From: an uncultured Prevotellaceae bacterium
GTDB taxonomy: Bacteria > Bacteroidota > Bacteroidia > Bacteroidales > Bacteroidaceae
DNA: 27,180 bases
Assembly (NCBI GenBank): GCA_937891085.1
Contig: CALAEY010000005.1
Span: 1 to 27,180, forward strand
Reading direction: 5' to 3'
The notes under the pieces are model-generated. The model was given only the letters and a program-made list of their open reading frames with translations, made no database searches and was not told the DNA's origin. The position numbers and the translations under genes are program-made. Positions 15,236-22,815 of the stretch are shown here, piece after piece. The first letter of the stretch is position 1; the number at the start of each line of letters is the position of its first letter.

Positions 15236-15323
15236 TTACGTAGTAAGCGTAAAGGTATTACGTCGGCTGCATAAAGGTTTTACGCCCGTTGCGTAATACT
15301 TTTACGCAAGCCACGTAATGGAG
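15236..15323. repeat. Array of four 22-bp units, TTACG-N7-CGTAA-N5
   Basis: This lies in the 369-bp gap 15086-15454. TTACG occurs at 15236, 15258, 15280 and 15302. CGTAA occurs at 15248, 15292 and 15314, with CATAA at 15270. Both series have an exact 22-bp period. The 7-bp and 5-bp segments between them differ from unit to unit, while the dyad arms are kept. A further CGTAA follows at 15324. The array ends 67 bp before the -33 box of the next gene, a position that fits an upstream operator array. Because the units are palindromic, the whole block can also fold as nested stems centred on 15277. Nothing else is recognisable in this gap apart from the glmM hairpin arm and the promoter. Confidence 0.85.
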
Positions 15324-15390
15324 CGTAATTGATAATACATAAGAATCAAACAACGAGCATTTCCCCCTTTCCTATTAAAGATACAGCTAT

Positions 15391-15421
15391 TTGGTAGTTT
15401 CAAAAAATCTTTCTACTTTTG
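15391..15421 (+). promoter_or_regulatory. Promoter of the TPR regulator gene
   Basis: TTGG (15391-15394) and TACTTTTG (15414-15421) are 19 bp apart, a perfect consensus match. The proposed TTG start codon lies 33 bp after the -7 box. Confidence 0.75.
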
Positions 15422-15454
15422 TTGGAGCAATATCAGCAATTAACATCATAGTAT

Positions 15455-17422
15455 TTGAATATTAAGATTTTAACATATTGCCTTAGCTTATGGCTGTTGG
15501 TACTGCTGATGGCTGCCTGTGAGCGCAGCCACCCGCAGGTGGAAGTTGTGCTCCAGCAAGCCGATGCGCTGATGGAGGCGCATCCAGACAGCGCTTTCTC
15601 CCTACTGGACTCCCTGCATTACCGCCAACCGATGTCCAAGAAGGAGACAGCCCGCTATGCCCTGCTGCTGGCAAAGGCCACGGACAAGACCTATCAATCG
15701 CTTATCCCTTGTGACTCATTGCTGAATGTGGCCCTGCGCTATTATGAGAAGCCCACTGCCGACCGCGCCACTGCCCTGCTCTACAAAGCTTGTCTGGAAG
15801 ATGAGGTGAATCATGACGAGGAAGCCATAGAGCATCTACATGAAGCACGGCTTATCCTGAAGGACTATCCAGAGGAAGTGAGTACGAGGCGTATCACGCT
15901 GGGATTGCTTGGCGATCTATATTACCAACACAAGCATTACGAAGACTGCCTGCCTGTGTATCAAGAAACACTTGAGCTCTGTGAGTCTGACAGGGACAAA
16001 TCATATACTTATAGGGATATTGGATCATACTACACAATGACGGAAAAGCAAGATTCAGCAATGTATTATCATCGCATAGCCAAGAGTTATGCATTGAAGA
16101 CAAATGACTCAACTTTAATAGCAAACTCCTTTTATTCTCTTGCATTGGCATTCAATGTATTTAACGAAAAAGATTCATTATTATATTATCTAAAAGTTGC
16201 TTCTGACTATGCCCCTATAGGAATGCTAAAATCCCAATATCAGTATACTTATGGTAAACACCTGTATGAGGTAGATAAAGAGGATGCTTTATCATATATT
16301 AACCAAGCATTGAAATATGCCCCTTTTTCAAATTCTGTTCAGAAATATGACGAGATAAGTACGTTAGAAAAAGATAGAGGTAATATTGATGCTGCTTATG
16401 ACTATTTACAGAAGTATGTCAACTGGTTGAAGTCACTCTATGCAAAAGAGCGCTCTGTAGACGTACAACAACTTATTTATGATTACGATACAAAGCTTCA
16501 AGTGCAAGAAGAACAGTCCAAAGCGAAACAAAGGCAAATATACACTATCACTATCGGGAGTATTATTTGTTTCTTACTGATAATAGCTTCTCTGTATTTA
16601 TATTATCAAAAGCGTCATCAACAGTTGACCAACCAGAACCAGATAGACGTCTTGAAGTTCGACTTAATCACTTTACAAAAATCCATGATTTCTGGACAGA
16701 ATGCTATTGATAAACTAAAAAGAAAGTTGGCTAATAAAGAAAAAGAGAATAAAAGCCTAGAATTAATTATCAGCCAAGGCGAACAGCATCTTAATGAATT
16801 GCAGGCAGATGCACAACGGCAACAAGGAGACTTCCGTTCCACCATCGATGCCATAAAGAATGATTTAAAGGTTAGGGATCAGGAAATAGAAAGACTACAC
16901 GGTGAGATTCGGCAAAAAGAGGACGATGTAGAAAAGATATGGAAAGAGTCAAGTAAGCTCTTTGAAGATAACCGTACTAATGTGAGGCTGCTCACTCAAG
17001 AACTAGAACATAGTAAAGAGGAAAACAAGGGCTTGCTTGACATGATTCTCCAAGTGAAACAATATGCTCAGAAAATGCAGAGTCAGGGGTTGCATATTTG
17101 TGGACTGGCATTTTCCCAAACCCCGATCTATGAGTACGCAACAAAGAAGGGAGAGGGAGTAAAGGCTTCCGATGACCTACCCATATTCAATTCGAAAGAG
17201 CGTAAAGCCTTAAGTAGTCAGATTCAGCAGATTTATGCTGATTACATTCAAGAGCTGCAGACTCAGTTCCCCAAGTTAAAAGAAGAAGATCTTATATTTT
17301 TATGCTTGGAATCTACAAAGATAGAACCCAAAATAATCGCTATTTGTTTAGGCTATCCCAGAGTAAATGCCATTTATAAATTAAAGAGTAGAATTTACCT
17401 CAAAATAGGGAAGGAAAAATGA
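15455..17422 (+). CDS. Membrane-anchored TPR protein with C-terminal regulator-like domain
   Basis: The 655-residue protein begins with a lipoprotein-like signal (CLSLWLLVLLMAAC, lipobox Cys22). Residues about 30-340 are helical tetratricopeptide-type repeats, for example YRDIGSYYTMTEKQDSAMYY. One transmembrane helix follows at about 360-384 (ITIGSIICFLLIIASLYLYY), then a long coiled coil (390-540). A C-terminal domain (about 580-655) includes PKIIAICLGYPRVNAIYKLK, which looks like a helix-turn-helix. Such proteins are usually annotated as TPR regulators in Bacteroides and Prevotella. The layout suggests a periplasmic sensor and a cytoplasmic DNA-binding output, but the ligand is unknown. The start is TTG at 15455; no ATG gives a complete signal peptide. 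Codon use shifts from GC-rich to AT-rich near 15960. It probably controls the genes that follow. Confidence 0.75.
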   Translation: MNIKILTYCLSLWLLVLLMAACERSHPQVEVVLQQADALMEAHPDSAFSLLDSLHYRQPMSKKETARYALLLAKATDKTYQSLIPCDSLLNVALRYYEKPTADRATALLYKACLEDEVNHDEEAIEHLHEARLILKDYPEEVSTRRITLGLLGDLYYQHKHYEDCLPVYQETLELCESDRDKSYTYRDIGSYYTMTEKQDSAMYYHRIAKSYALKTNDSTLIANSFYSLALAFNVFNEKDSLLYYLKVASDYAPIGMLKSQYQYTYGKHLYEVDKEDALSYINQALKYAPFSNSVQKYDEISTLEKDRGNIDAAYDYLQKYVNWLKSLYAKERSVDVQQLIYDYDTKLQVQEEQSKAKQRQIYTITIGSIICFLLIIASLYLYYQKRHQQLTNQNQIDVLKFDLITLQKSMISGQNAIDKLKRKLANKEKENKSLELIISQGEQHLNELQADAQRQQGDFRSTIDAIKNDLKVRDQEIERLHGEIRQKEDDVEKIWKESSKLFEDNRTNVRLLTQELEHSKEENKGLLDMILQVKQYAQKMQSQGLHICGLAFSQTPIYEYATKKGEGVKASDDLPIFNSKERKALSSQIQQIYADYIQELQTQFPKLKEEDLIFLCLESTKIEPKIIAICLGYPRVNAIYKLKSRIYLKIGKEK

Positions 17423-17423
17423 T

Positions 17424-17487
17424 TTTGGCACATATGATTTTAAAACATGTTGTTTTTCATGTATTTTAAATTGTCATTTGGCACATA
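17424..17487. repeat. Direct repeat TTTGGCACATA flanking an imperfect palindrome
   Basis: TTTGGCACATA occurs at 17424-17434 and again at 17477-17487, 53 bp apart. Between them ACATG (17445-17449) and CATGT (17458-17462) form a dyad with AT-rich arms. The block starts just after the regulator's stop codon and ends about 30 bp before the DUF3244 -7 box. It is a plausible binding region for the upstream regulator; this is inference. Confidence 0.6.
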
Positions 17488-17516
17488 AAAACTAATCTTT
17501 GTTTTCTATTTCTCCT

Positions 17517-17524
17517 TAACTTTG
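17517..17524 (+). promoter_or_regulatory. -7 box for the DUF3244 gene
   Basis: TAACTTTG matches TAnnTTTG and lies 30 bp before the start codon. No -33 box is at the usual spacing; TTTG at 17498-17501 is 15 bp away. A weak core promoter that depends on an activator would fit, but that is inference. Confidence 0.5.
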
Positions 17525-17554
17525 CTTTTGTAACCAATAACTAAATTTAGTATT

Positions 17555-17929
17555 ATGAAAGCAAAAACTCTTTTATTAATTATGGTATTGATGGCGTTGC
17601 CATTAAGTTCCTTATGTTCACCATTAGATGGTGAAGATCCTAAATTTGAGTATGCCACAGAAGTGAATAATTCTCGTCCTCATGCTCCAATGCGCTTCCG
17701 CGCCTATGTAGAAGAAGTCAACGGGGTATTACAACTCAGCTTCCTTGGGAATTATTCAGATGTGAATATTGTCATCACTGATGCTGATGGAACTATGGTC
17801 TATCAAGAAACTAATGGTACTATCTATGATGGTAAAGTGATCAACATCACTCCGGCCGATGACTATCCCTATGATGTGGCAATCACATCATCCTCTATTA
17901 ATATAATAGGTGTAATCTATTTGGAGTGA
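17555..17929 (+). CDS. Small secreted DUF3244 family protein
   Basis: This 124-residue protein has an N-terminal signal peptide (MKAKTLLLIMVLMALPLSSL) and no good lipobox, so it is probably exported in soluble form. The mature part of about 100 residues is beta-rich: GVLQLSFLGNYSDVNIVITD, then GTMVYQETN and YPYDVAITSSSINIIGVIYL. This fits DUF3244, a Bacteroidetes family of small secreted beta-sandwich proteins of unknown role. In my recollection such genes often lie next to TPR membrane regulators as here, but this was not checked. It is the first gene after the regulator, and an 8-bp-stem hairpin separates it from the next gene. A ligand or co-sensor role for the regulator is speculation. 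Confidence 0.8.
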   Translation: MKAKTLLLIMVLMALPLSSLCSPLDGEDPKFEYATEVNNSRPHAPMRFRAYVEEVNGVLQLSFLGNYSDVNIVITDADGTMVYQETNGTIYDGKVINITPADDYPYDVAITSSSINIIGVIYLE

Positions 17930-17944
17930 TTGGTTATTAGTACA

Positions 17945-17974
17945 GAGCCTATGCTGATACGGCAATATAGGCTC
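17945..17974 (+). other. Intercistronic hairpin between DUF3244 and the lipoprotein gene
   Basis: GAGCCTAT (17945-17952) pairs perfectly with ATAGGCTC (17967-17974) across a 14-nt loop. No T-run follows, so it is more likely an RNA-stability or processing element than a full terminator. Confidence 0.5.
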
Positions 17975-18028
17975 AGCACTATTGTTACAAAGAACTATGT
18001 ATATTTATCAACATTAAAACTAATTGTC

Positions 18029-18772
18029 ATGAAAAAGAATTATTTATTTTTGGCAAGCCTTATATTAGGATTAATGGTAGCTTCCTGCCAGAATGGTTTG
18101 GAAGAAGTGCTGGAACCAAGCGCAGTTCAAGATGGACTTGCTACTACTCGATCTGGTTATATAACCCAAGAACAGAATGAAAGTATTAATAGTACAGATG
18201 CGTTATATCTTTCAAACACTGAGGTCAGTGGTGCTTATATCGTACGCGGAAGCACTTCTTATACTTTTTTTACCTCAAATCCATCTGGTACAACAACTGA
18301 TTGGGAGTACGATACCAGCATTTTCTCTGGATATTCACCAACAAATACAAGTATCTCCCTCAGTTTGATAGATCCAACGGTAACTGCAGATACTTATATC
18401 AAAGCCGTTTTTAAAAATGCTGACGGAACAACTCACAGTATGACAAGTCCCCATTATGTAGGAATTAACGGACCTCATTGGAGACATTGTAGCTTACGAG
18501 TTCTTCGCTCATCTGATGGTGTGGAGGTATATCCTTCTACTGTAGGACTTGATCCAAATACAGGATACTATGCCTATTTCACAACTTCCACAGGAGGCAC
18601 TAATATGATGTTGGATTGGGATTTTACAAACATCACAAACGATACCAGCTATGACCATACGTATTCTTGCTATTTCCAAACAGATTCTAATGGCTACTGT
18701 TTCCTTGACATATATGGAAAAATGCCAGGCTCCTCTATCAGCAAATGGCTGTTGGGAGTGACACTATATTGA
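18029..18772 (+). CDS. Hypothetical lipoprotein of the regulator/TonB-receptor locus
   Basis: This 247-residue protein has a lipoprotein signal peptide (MKKNYLFLASLILGLMVAS, lipobox Cys20). The rest is rich in Ser, Thr, Tyr and Asp and reads as beta-strands, possibly two Ig/PKD-like domains: one with DWEYDTSIFSGYSP and TYIKAVFKNADGTTHSM (about 85-145), the other with MLDWDFTNITNDTSYDHTY and CFLDIYGKMPG (about 170-235). I do not recognise the family. Secretion to the outer membrane surface is likely from the context. ATG 18029 is chosen because it starts a complete signal peptide; the frame is open upstream to 17930. It follows the DUF3244 gene by 99 bp and precedes the TonB receptor, which has its own promoter. 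Confidence 0.75.
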   Translation: MKKNYLFLASLILGLMVASCQNGLEEVLEPSAVQDGLATTRSGYITQEQNESINSTDALYLSNTEVSGAYIVRGSTSYTFFTSNPSGTTTDWEYDTSIFSGYSPTNTSISLSLIDPTVTADTYIKAVFKNADGTTHSMTSPHYVGINGPHWRHCSLRVLRSSDGVEVYPSTVGLDPNTGYYAYFTTSTGGTNMMLDWDFTNITNDTSYDHTYSCYFQTDSNGYCFLDIYGKMPGSSISKWLLGVTLY

Positions 18773-18782
18773 TAATTCATTC

Positions 18783-18813
18783 TTGGTAAAATCAAAATAA
18801 AGATATAAATTTG
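18783..18813 (+). promoter_or_regulatory. Promoter of the TonB receptor-DUF4249 operon
   Basis: TTGG (18783-18786) and TAAATTTG (18806-18813) are 19 bp apart, matching the consensus. The -7 box overlaps a TTG at 18811 that would otherwise be a possible start, which argues for an ATG start downstream. Confidence 0.65.
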
Positions 18814-18846
18814 TCAGGGTATTTTATAACTATGCCATACGATCAC

Positions 18847-21483
18847 ATGAAAAGCCGGTTAACTATATTCTGGATATTCTTAATGCTTATCCTACCCCTC
18901 AGTGCCCAGAACGTAGTATTGAGCGGGCAGGTGACGGATGCTGCTACAGGGGAACCGTTGATAGGCGTGACAGTTTATCATACGCAGCGCAGAACGGGGA
19001 CAACGACCAACTCTATGGGATACTATACCATCACCCTACCCAGTCAGAGATCATTGGAACTTATATTCAGTTACGTGGGCTATGCTAAGGAGACAAGAGT
19101 ACTCACTTTGACTGGAGACAGAAAGTTGGACGTTCAGTTGAAACAGGATACACAGAGCCTTAGTGAAGTACAGGTATTGGGCACAAGACATAATTTCGGA
19201 GCACAGAGTTCCCAGATGAGCGCCATCGCCGTGAGTGCAGAGCAGATACGGCGCATGCCTTCTCTCTTAGGCGAAACAGACGTGCTGAAGTCTCTCCAGC
19301 GGCTACCGGGCGTTCAGAGCAGCGGTGAGGGGCGCGCAGGCATTCATGTGCGCGGTGGTGAATATGACCAGAATTTGTTCACCTTAGATGGGATAACCCT
19401 TTATAACCCTGAGCACCTGCAGGGATTCACATCTGCCATAAACAATGACGTATTAGACGATGTGGTGCTATATAAGGGAGCTTTCCCCTCACGTTATGGC
19501 ACCCGCCTGTCGAGTGTGGTGGACATAAGCTTGCTTGATGGTGACATGGAACGGTATAGAGTCTCTGTCACTGCTGGCATGCTTGCTTCTCGCATCCAGC
19601 TGGAAGGACCTATATGGAAGGGACGCTCTTCCTTCAACATAGCTGCGCGCGCCTCCTACTTCAATGCCCTCGTGAAACCATTGCTCGAAGAAGTGATCTA
19701 TGATAACCCTGGGCAGATGAATGAATTCGCACATATGGGATATTATGACATCAATGCCAAGCTGGTACACAGGCTGACTGCGAAAGGCAAACTGTCTGGC
19801 GTGTTCTATCTTGGGCATGACGTGAATAATGCAACGCCTAACAAGAGTGACCAGCATTTCGAGTACGAGACGGTAGATCTGCAAGGAGATGGACAAAAGT
19901 TCGGATATGTGGACAATTCTAGTTCGAGCCAGTCACGGAACAACTGGAACAACTTGCTGATGGGGCTCTCCTATAACCACCAGTTCAATACCGACATGTA
20001 TCTCGATTTATCCGTGAACTACAGCGGCTACAATTATAAACTTGATTACCTAAATACTTCAAGCAGACAGAAAGGTGTTGCCAAATTCACGAAGAATCCA
20101 GCAGCCGCACAGCTCTATCTGCTCAACAAAAGCGAAAGCGGGACGGCTTATAGCTCTGAGGTTCGTGATATCGGGGTTAGGGCTGACCTACACTATAGCT
20201 GGAGAGACTCACATGAATTCAATGCTGGCTTCCAGCTGGCATCCATAGGCCTTAAACCGACCGTAGGAACTTTCTACGACTCATACGAGAAGAAGGCACC
20301 CGATGAGAAGACTGCCCTGAATATCGGTCTTGGGGAAGTCCGCTACACAGTGACTACAAATAGGGAAGAAAACCTACTTGGAAGTAAGGAAACCTTGAAG
20401 ACTATGGGGTTCTATCTGGAAGACAGCTGGGATATCTCTTCACGATTCAAGGCGAACATAGGCATGCGTTTCCAGTCTTATATAATAAAAGGCAAAGCCC
20501 GTCAGTCCATAGAGCCGAGAGTATCTATGAGGATGCTTGTAGCCGAAGACATGTCACTGAAGCTATCCTACGCCCGAATGTCGCAGGGGCTACAGCTGCT
20601 CAGCAGTAGCACCCTCCTGACACCGTCGGATGTGTGGATACCTATAGCGGGGAGTCTGAAGTTGGGTACGTCTGACCAAGTGTCAGTAGGCTACAACTAT
20701 GACTTGAAGAAAGGTTTCCAGCTATCGGTGGAAGGCTATTATAAATGGTTGGACAATGTGGTGGATTATAGGGAAGGAGCCTCGTTTATGGTAGGTAATA
20801 ATTGGCAGGAGAAGATCGCTCAGGGAAGAGGACGGGCTTACGGAGTTGAGCTTATGCTACAGAAGACTGTAGGCAATACCACAGGCATGATGAGCTACAC
20901 TTGGTCTAAATCCCTACGCACCTTTGACCGAGAGGGGATGGTTCTTAATGAAGGACGCGAATTTTACTCCAAAGGTGACCGCCGCCACAACATCAGCATA
21001 AACATCACACAACGTCTTAGCAAGAACTGGGATGTCTCTGCTGCATGGACCTATCAGACAGGTAGAAGAACGTCACTGGCTACCAAGACCGTAGGAAGTG
21101 GCATTCTGAACGAATTCAACAACTATAGAGTAAGGGGTGAAGGTGATGCTCCATGGGGCATGGACTTTAACCTTAACCCCGACTATCAGGCAATCTCCAC
21201 AGAATATCGCCCAGATGCCTATATGGATAATCTCGTCCGGGCTGATACCTATGGACGGCGCAATGCCTATATCATGCCAGCCGTGCACCGTCTGGATATC
21301 AGCCTCAGCCATCATGGTATGATAGGCATAGGAGAGATGATCTGCGACATAGGCATCTATAACCTTTACAATCACCAGAATATATCCACGGTGTATTGGG
21401 GCTATCAGAATAACCGGCGTGCCCTGAAGGGCGTATGCCTGTTCCCTATCATGCCATCACTAAGTCTTACGCTAAAACTCTGA
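18847..21483 (+). CDS. TonB-dependent outer-membrane receptor with CarboxypepD_reg-like domain
   Basis: The protein of about 878 residues has a signal peptide ending near SAQN (about residue 20). A carboxypeptidase-regulatory-like beta-sandwich covers about 24-100 (GQVTDAATGEPLIGVTVY, SMGYYTITLPS, FSYVGYAKETR). The plug domain covers about 115-225 (LQRLPGVQSSGEGRAGIHVR, LFTLDGITLYNPEHLQGF, SRYGTRLSSVVDIS). The rest is the 22-strand barrel. It takes up a large ligand across the outer membrane using TonB energy. It is shorter than typical SusC proteins and has no SusD partner; instead a DUF4249 lipoprotein follows after 5 bp, a pairing typical of non-Sus receptors in Bacteroidetes. ATG 18847 is preferred; ATG 18832 is also possible. 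The substrate cannot be predicted. Confidence 0.9.
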   Translation: MKSRLTIFWIFLMLILPLSAQNVVLSGQVTDAATGEPLIGVTVYHTQRRTGTTTNSMGYYTITLPSQRSLELIFSYVGYAKETRVLTLTGDRKLDVQLKQDTQSLSEVQVLGTRHNFGAQSSQMSAIAVSAEQIRRMPSLLGETDVLKSLQRLPGVQSSGEGRAGIHVRGGEYDQNLFTLDGITLYNPEHLQGFTSAINNDVLDDVVLYKGAFPSRYGTRLSSVVDISLLDGDMERYRVSVTAGMLASRIQLEGPIWKGRSSFNIAARASYFNALVKPLLEEVIYDNPGQMNEFAHMGYYDINAKLVHRLTAKGKLSGVFYLGHDVNNATPNKSDQHFEYETVDLQGDGQKFGYVDNSSSSQSRNNWNNLLMGLSYNHQFNTDMYLDLSVNYSGYNYKLDYLNTSSRQKGVAKFTKNPAAAQLYLLNKSESGTAYSSEVRDIGVRADLHYSWRDSHEFNAGFQLASIGLKPTVGTFYDSYEKKAPDEKTALNIGLGEVRYTVTTNREENLLGSKETLKTMGFYLEDSWDISSRFKANIGMRFQSYIIKGKARQSIEPRVSMRMLVAEDMSLKLSYARMSQGLQLLSSSTLLTPSDVWIPIAGSLKLGTSDQVSVGYNYDLKKGFQLSVEGYYKWLDNVVDYREGASFMVGNNWQEKIAQGRGRAYGVELMLQKTVGNTTGMMSYTWSKSLRTFDREGMVLNEGREFYSKGDRRHNISINITQRLSKNWDVSAAWTYQTGRRTSLATKTVGSGILNEFNNYRVRGEGDAPWGMDFNLNPDYQAISTEYRPDAYMDNLVRADTYGRRNAYIMPAVHRLDISLSHHGMIGIGEMICDIGIYNLYNHQNISTVYWGYQNNRRALKGVCLFPIMPSLSLTLKL

Positions 21484-21488
21484 GTACT

Positions 21489-22559
21489 ATGAAATACAGA
21501 TACTTTTTCACAGCCATATTGACCTTTTTTATTCTCGCTGCTTGCGAGAATACGCTCAACTTTGAAGGAACGACTGAAGAGGAGGACAACGACTTGGTCA
21601 TCAATGCAGTAGCCGTGGCAGACGTACCATTCACTGCCTATATCACAAAAGCTGAGCGTGCAGACATAGCCATCATAACACCTTATGTGGATTTTCATAC
21701 CTCTATGTATCGCAAGGATGATCCGGTAGATGATTATCATCAAAGAATCTATCTTGAAAGAGTGAAAGTGGAAAATGCCGTAGTGGAAGTGACCGTAAAC
21801 GGAAAGGACACCTACCGCATGACTTATGATCAATCCTTTCTGGGATATAAATGCGACTATATTCCACAGGTGGATGACAGGATTGTAGTAAAGGCATCTT
21901 TTGACGGTCAGGCATTAACTGTAGGCACTGCAGTTCCCCCTAAGCCTCATATTGAGATATTGGAGGAGGAAGTGCTAACAGACAACCCGTATCAAGACAT
22001 GAACGGACTGGCTTTCGTCACAGACAGCGTGATGCGCCTCACGTGCCGTATTACCGATACTGGAGCCGAGTCATTTTATAGACTGCGTGTCCGAGGTGAA
22101 CGTGATCTAGAAGATAGATATGGTGATACGCATGTCTATTTCTATGTAATGCAAGATATTTTCTTTTCTTCCGATTTGTTGTTTGTGGATAATAGGCTTC
22201 ACAGGAGTTTTGGGGGATGGCCTGCATACTTCACAAACGTATTCGACAGTCAGCTGATGAAAGATGGACAATATACATTCACCGTTGATAGCCCGAAAGT
22301 GCCTTCTAATGCCACAGGTCTTTATTATATAGAAAAAGAAAACCATGAGGGGGTTCCTAGAATACAGCCCCGCGTAATGGTGGAACTGGAATCTATCACT
22401 AAAGATTATTACAATTTTCTGAAATCTATGGAACTCTATCGTATCACTACCAGCGATGTGTATGCAGAGCCCGTGCAGGTCTACAGCAACGTGCAGAACG
22501 GTTGGGGCATCCTCGGTGCCCTAAGTTACGATAGGCATTTCGTGGAGTACGAGGAGTGA
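21489..22559 (+). CDS. DUF4249 family lipoprotein, partner of the TonB receptor
   Basis: This 356-residue protein starts with a lipoprotein signal (MKYRYFFTAILTFFILAA, lipobox Cys19). The mature protein is beta-rich and matches DUF4249: LVINAVAVADVPFTAYITKA, then VENAVVEVTVNGKDTYRM, LGYKCDYIPQVDDRIVVKAS, and the closing NVQNGWGILGALSYDRHFVE. DUF4249 proteins are found directly after TonB-dependent receptors in Bacteroidetes and are presumed to be surface-exposed partners in ligand capture, although biochemical proof is limited. It starts 5 bp after the receptor stop (TGA-gtact-ATG), so the two are co-transcribed. An in-frame ATG at 21435 lies within the receptor gene and lacks a signal peptide. 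Confidence 0.87.
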   Translation: MKYRYFFTAILTFFILAACENTLNFEGTTEEEDNDLVINAVAVADVPFTAYITKAERADIAIITPYVDFHTSMYRKDDPVDDYHQRIYLERVKVENAVVEVTVNGKDTYRMTYDQSFLGYKCDYIPQVDDRIVVKASFDGQALTVGTAVPPKPHIEILEEEVLTDNPYQDMNGLAFVTDSVMRLTCRITDTGAESFYRLRVRGERDLEDRYGDTHVYFYVMQDIFFSSDLLFVDNRLHRSFGGWPAYFTNVFDSQLMKDGQYTFTVDSPKVPSNATGLYYIEKENHEGVPRIQPRVMVELESITKDYYNFLKSMELYRITTSDVYAEPVQVYSNVQNGWGILGALSYDRHFVEYEE

Positions 22560-22598
22560 TTTCACGTAACTTTTCTTCTGGATTTTTGTGTCAGAAAT

Positions 22599-22629
22599 TT
22601 GGCGGTTCCGAAAATAATGTGTTACTTTG
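22599..22629 (+). promoter_or_regulatory. carB promoter, far upstream of the gene
   Basis: TTGG (22599-22602) and TTACTTTG (22622-22629) are 19 bp apart; the -7 box differs from TAnnTTTG only at its second base. The carB start is 186 bp downstream of the -7 box, so the transcript has a leader of roughly 180 nt. Confidence 0.65.
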
Positions 22630-22645
22630 CACAAATTTTGGAGTT

Positions 22646-22753
22646 ATGATGCAGAAAAGAGTAAGAAACGAGGCTATCACGCATCCAAGTGCCACGCAGG
22701 CAGGGGGTGAATGGGGGCTTGTTTCCTTTTCTCAAAACGATATTTTTCATTAG
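22646..22753 (+). CDS. Putative carB leader peptide (35 codons)
   Basis: ATG 22646 starts about 17 bp after the -7 box and opens a 35-codon frame beginning MMQKRVRNEAITHPS and ending LVSFSQNDIFH, with stop TAG at 22751-22753. The stop lies 3 nt before the left arm of an intrinsic terminator. The last 11 codons are U-rich in the transcript (22718-22750). Two AGA arginine codons lie near the start (codons 5 and 7). The placement is what leader-peptide attenuation needs, but translation is unproven. A second ATG follows directly at 22649. Confidence 0.5.
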   Translation: MMQKRVRNEAITHPSATQAGGEWGLVSFSQNDIFH

Positions 22754-22756
22754 TGG

Positions 22757-22788
22757 CGCTATCCTTTTTTAAGGGTGGCGTTTTTTTT
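22757..22788 (+). terminator. Intrinsic terminator / attenuator in the carB leader
   Basis: CGCTATCCTT (22757-22766) pairs with AAGGGTGGCG (22771-22780). All ten positions pair, two of them G-T wobbles, around a TTTT loop. Eight T follow at 22781-22788. It lies 27 bp before the carB start and about 130 bp after the promoter, so it would stop carB transcription unless prevented from folding. Confidence 0.8.
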
Positions 22789-22815
22789 GAAATGCCAATA
22801 ATACATAATAAGGAT

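Noticed and set aside
15236..15323. The 22-bp array as a CRISPR array
   Set aside because: The conserved parts are 5-bp arms with 7- and 5-bp variable gaps, far shorter than CRISPR repeats and spacers, and no cas genes are present.
17438..17470. Terminator after the TPR regulator
   Set aside because: The ACATG/CATGT dyad is AT-rich with mismatched arms and has no following T-run, so I list it only as part of a possible regulatory region.
18177..18368. 63-codon plus-strand ORF inside the lipoprotein gene
   Set aside because: It overlaps the better-supported lipoprotein frame and has no signal or motif.
22711..22815. 35-residue N-terminal extension of CarB
   Set aside because: It would be encoded through the intrinsic terminator and its T-run, and CarB proteins normally begin at about the residues encoded from 22816.
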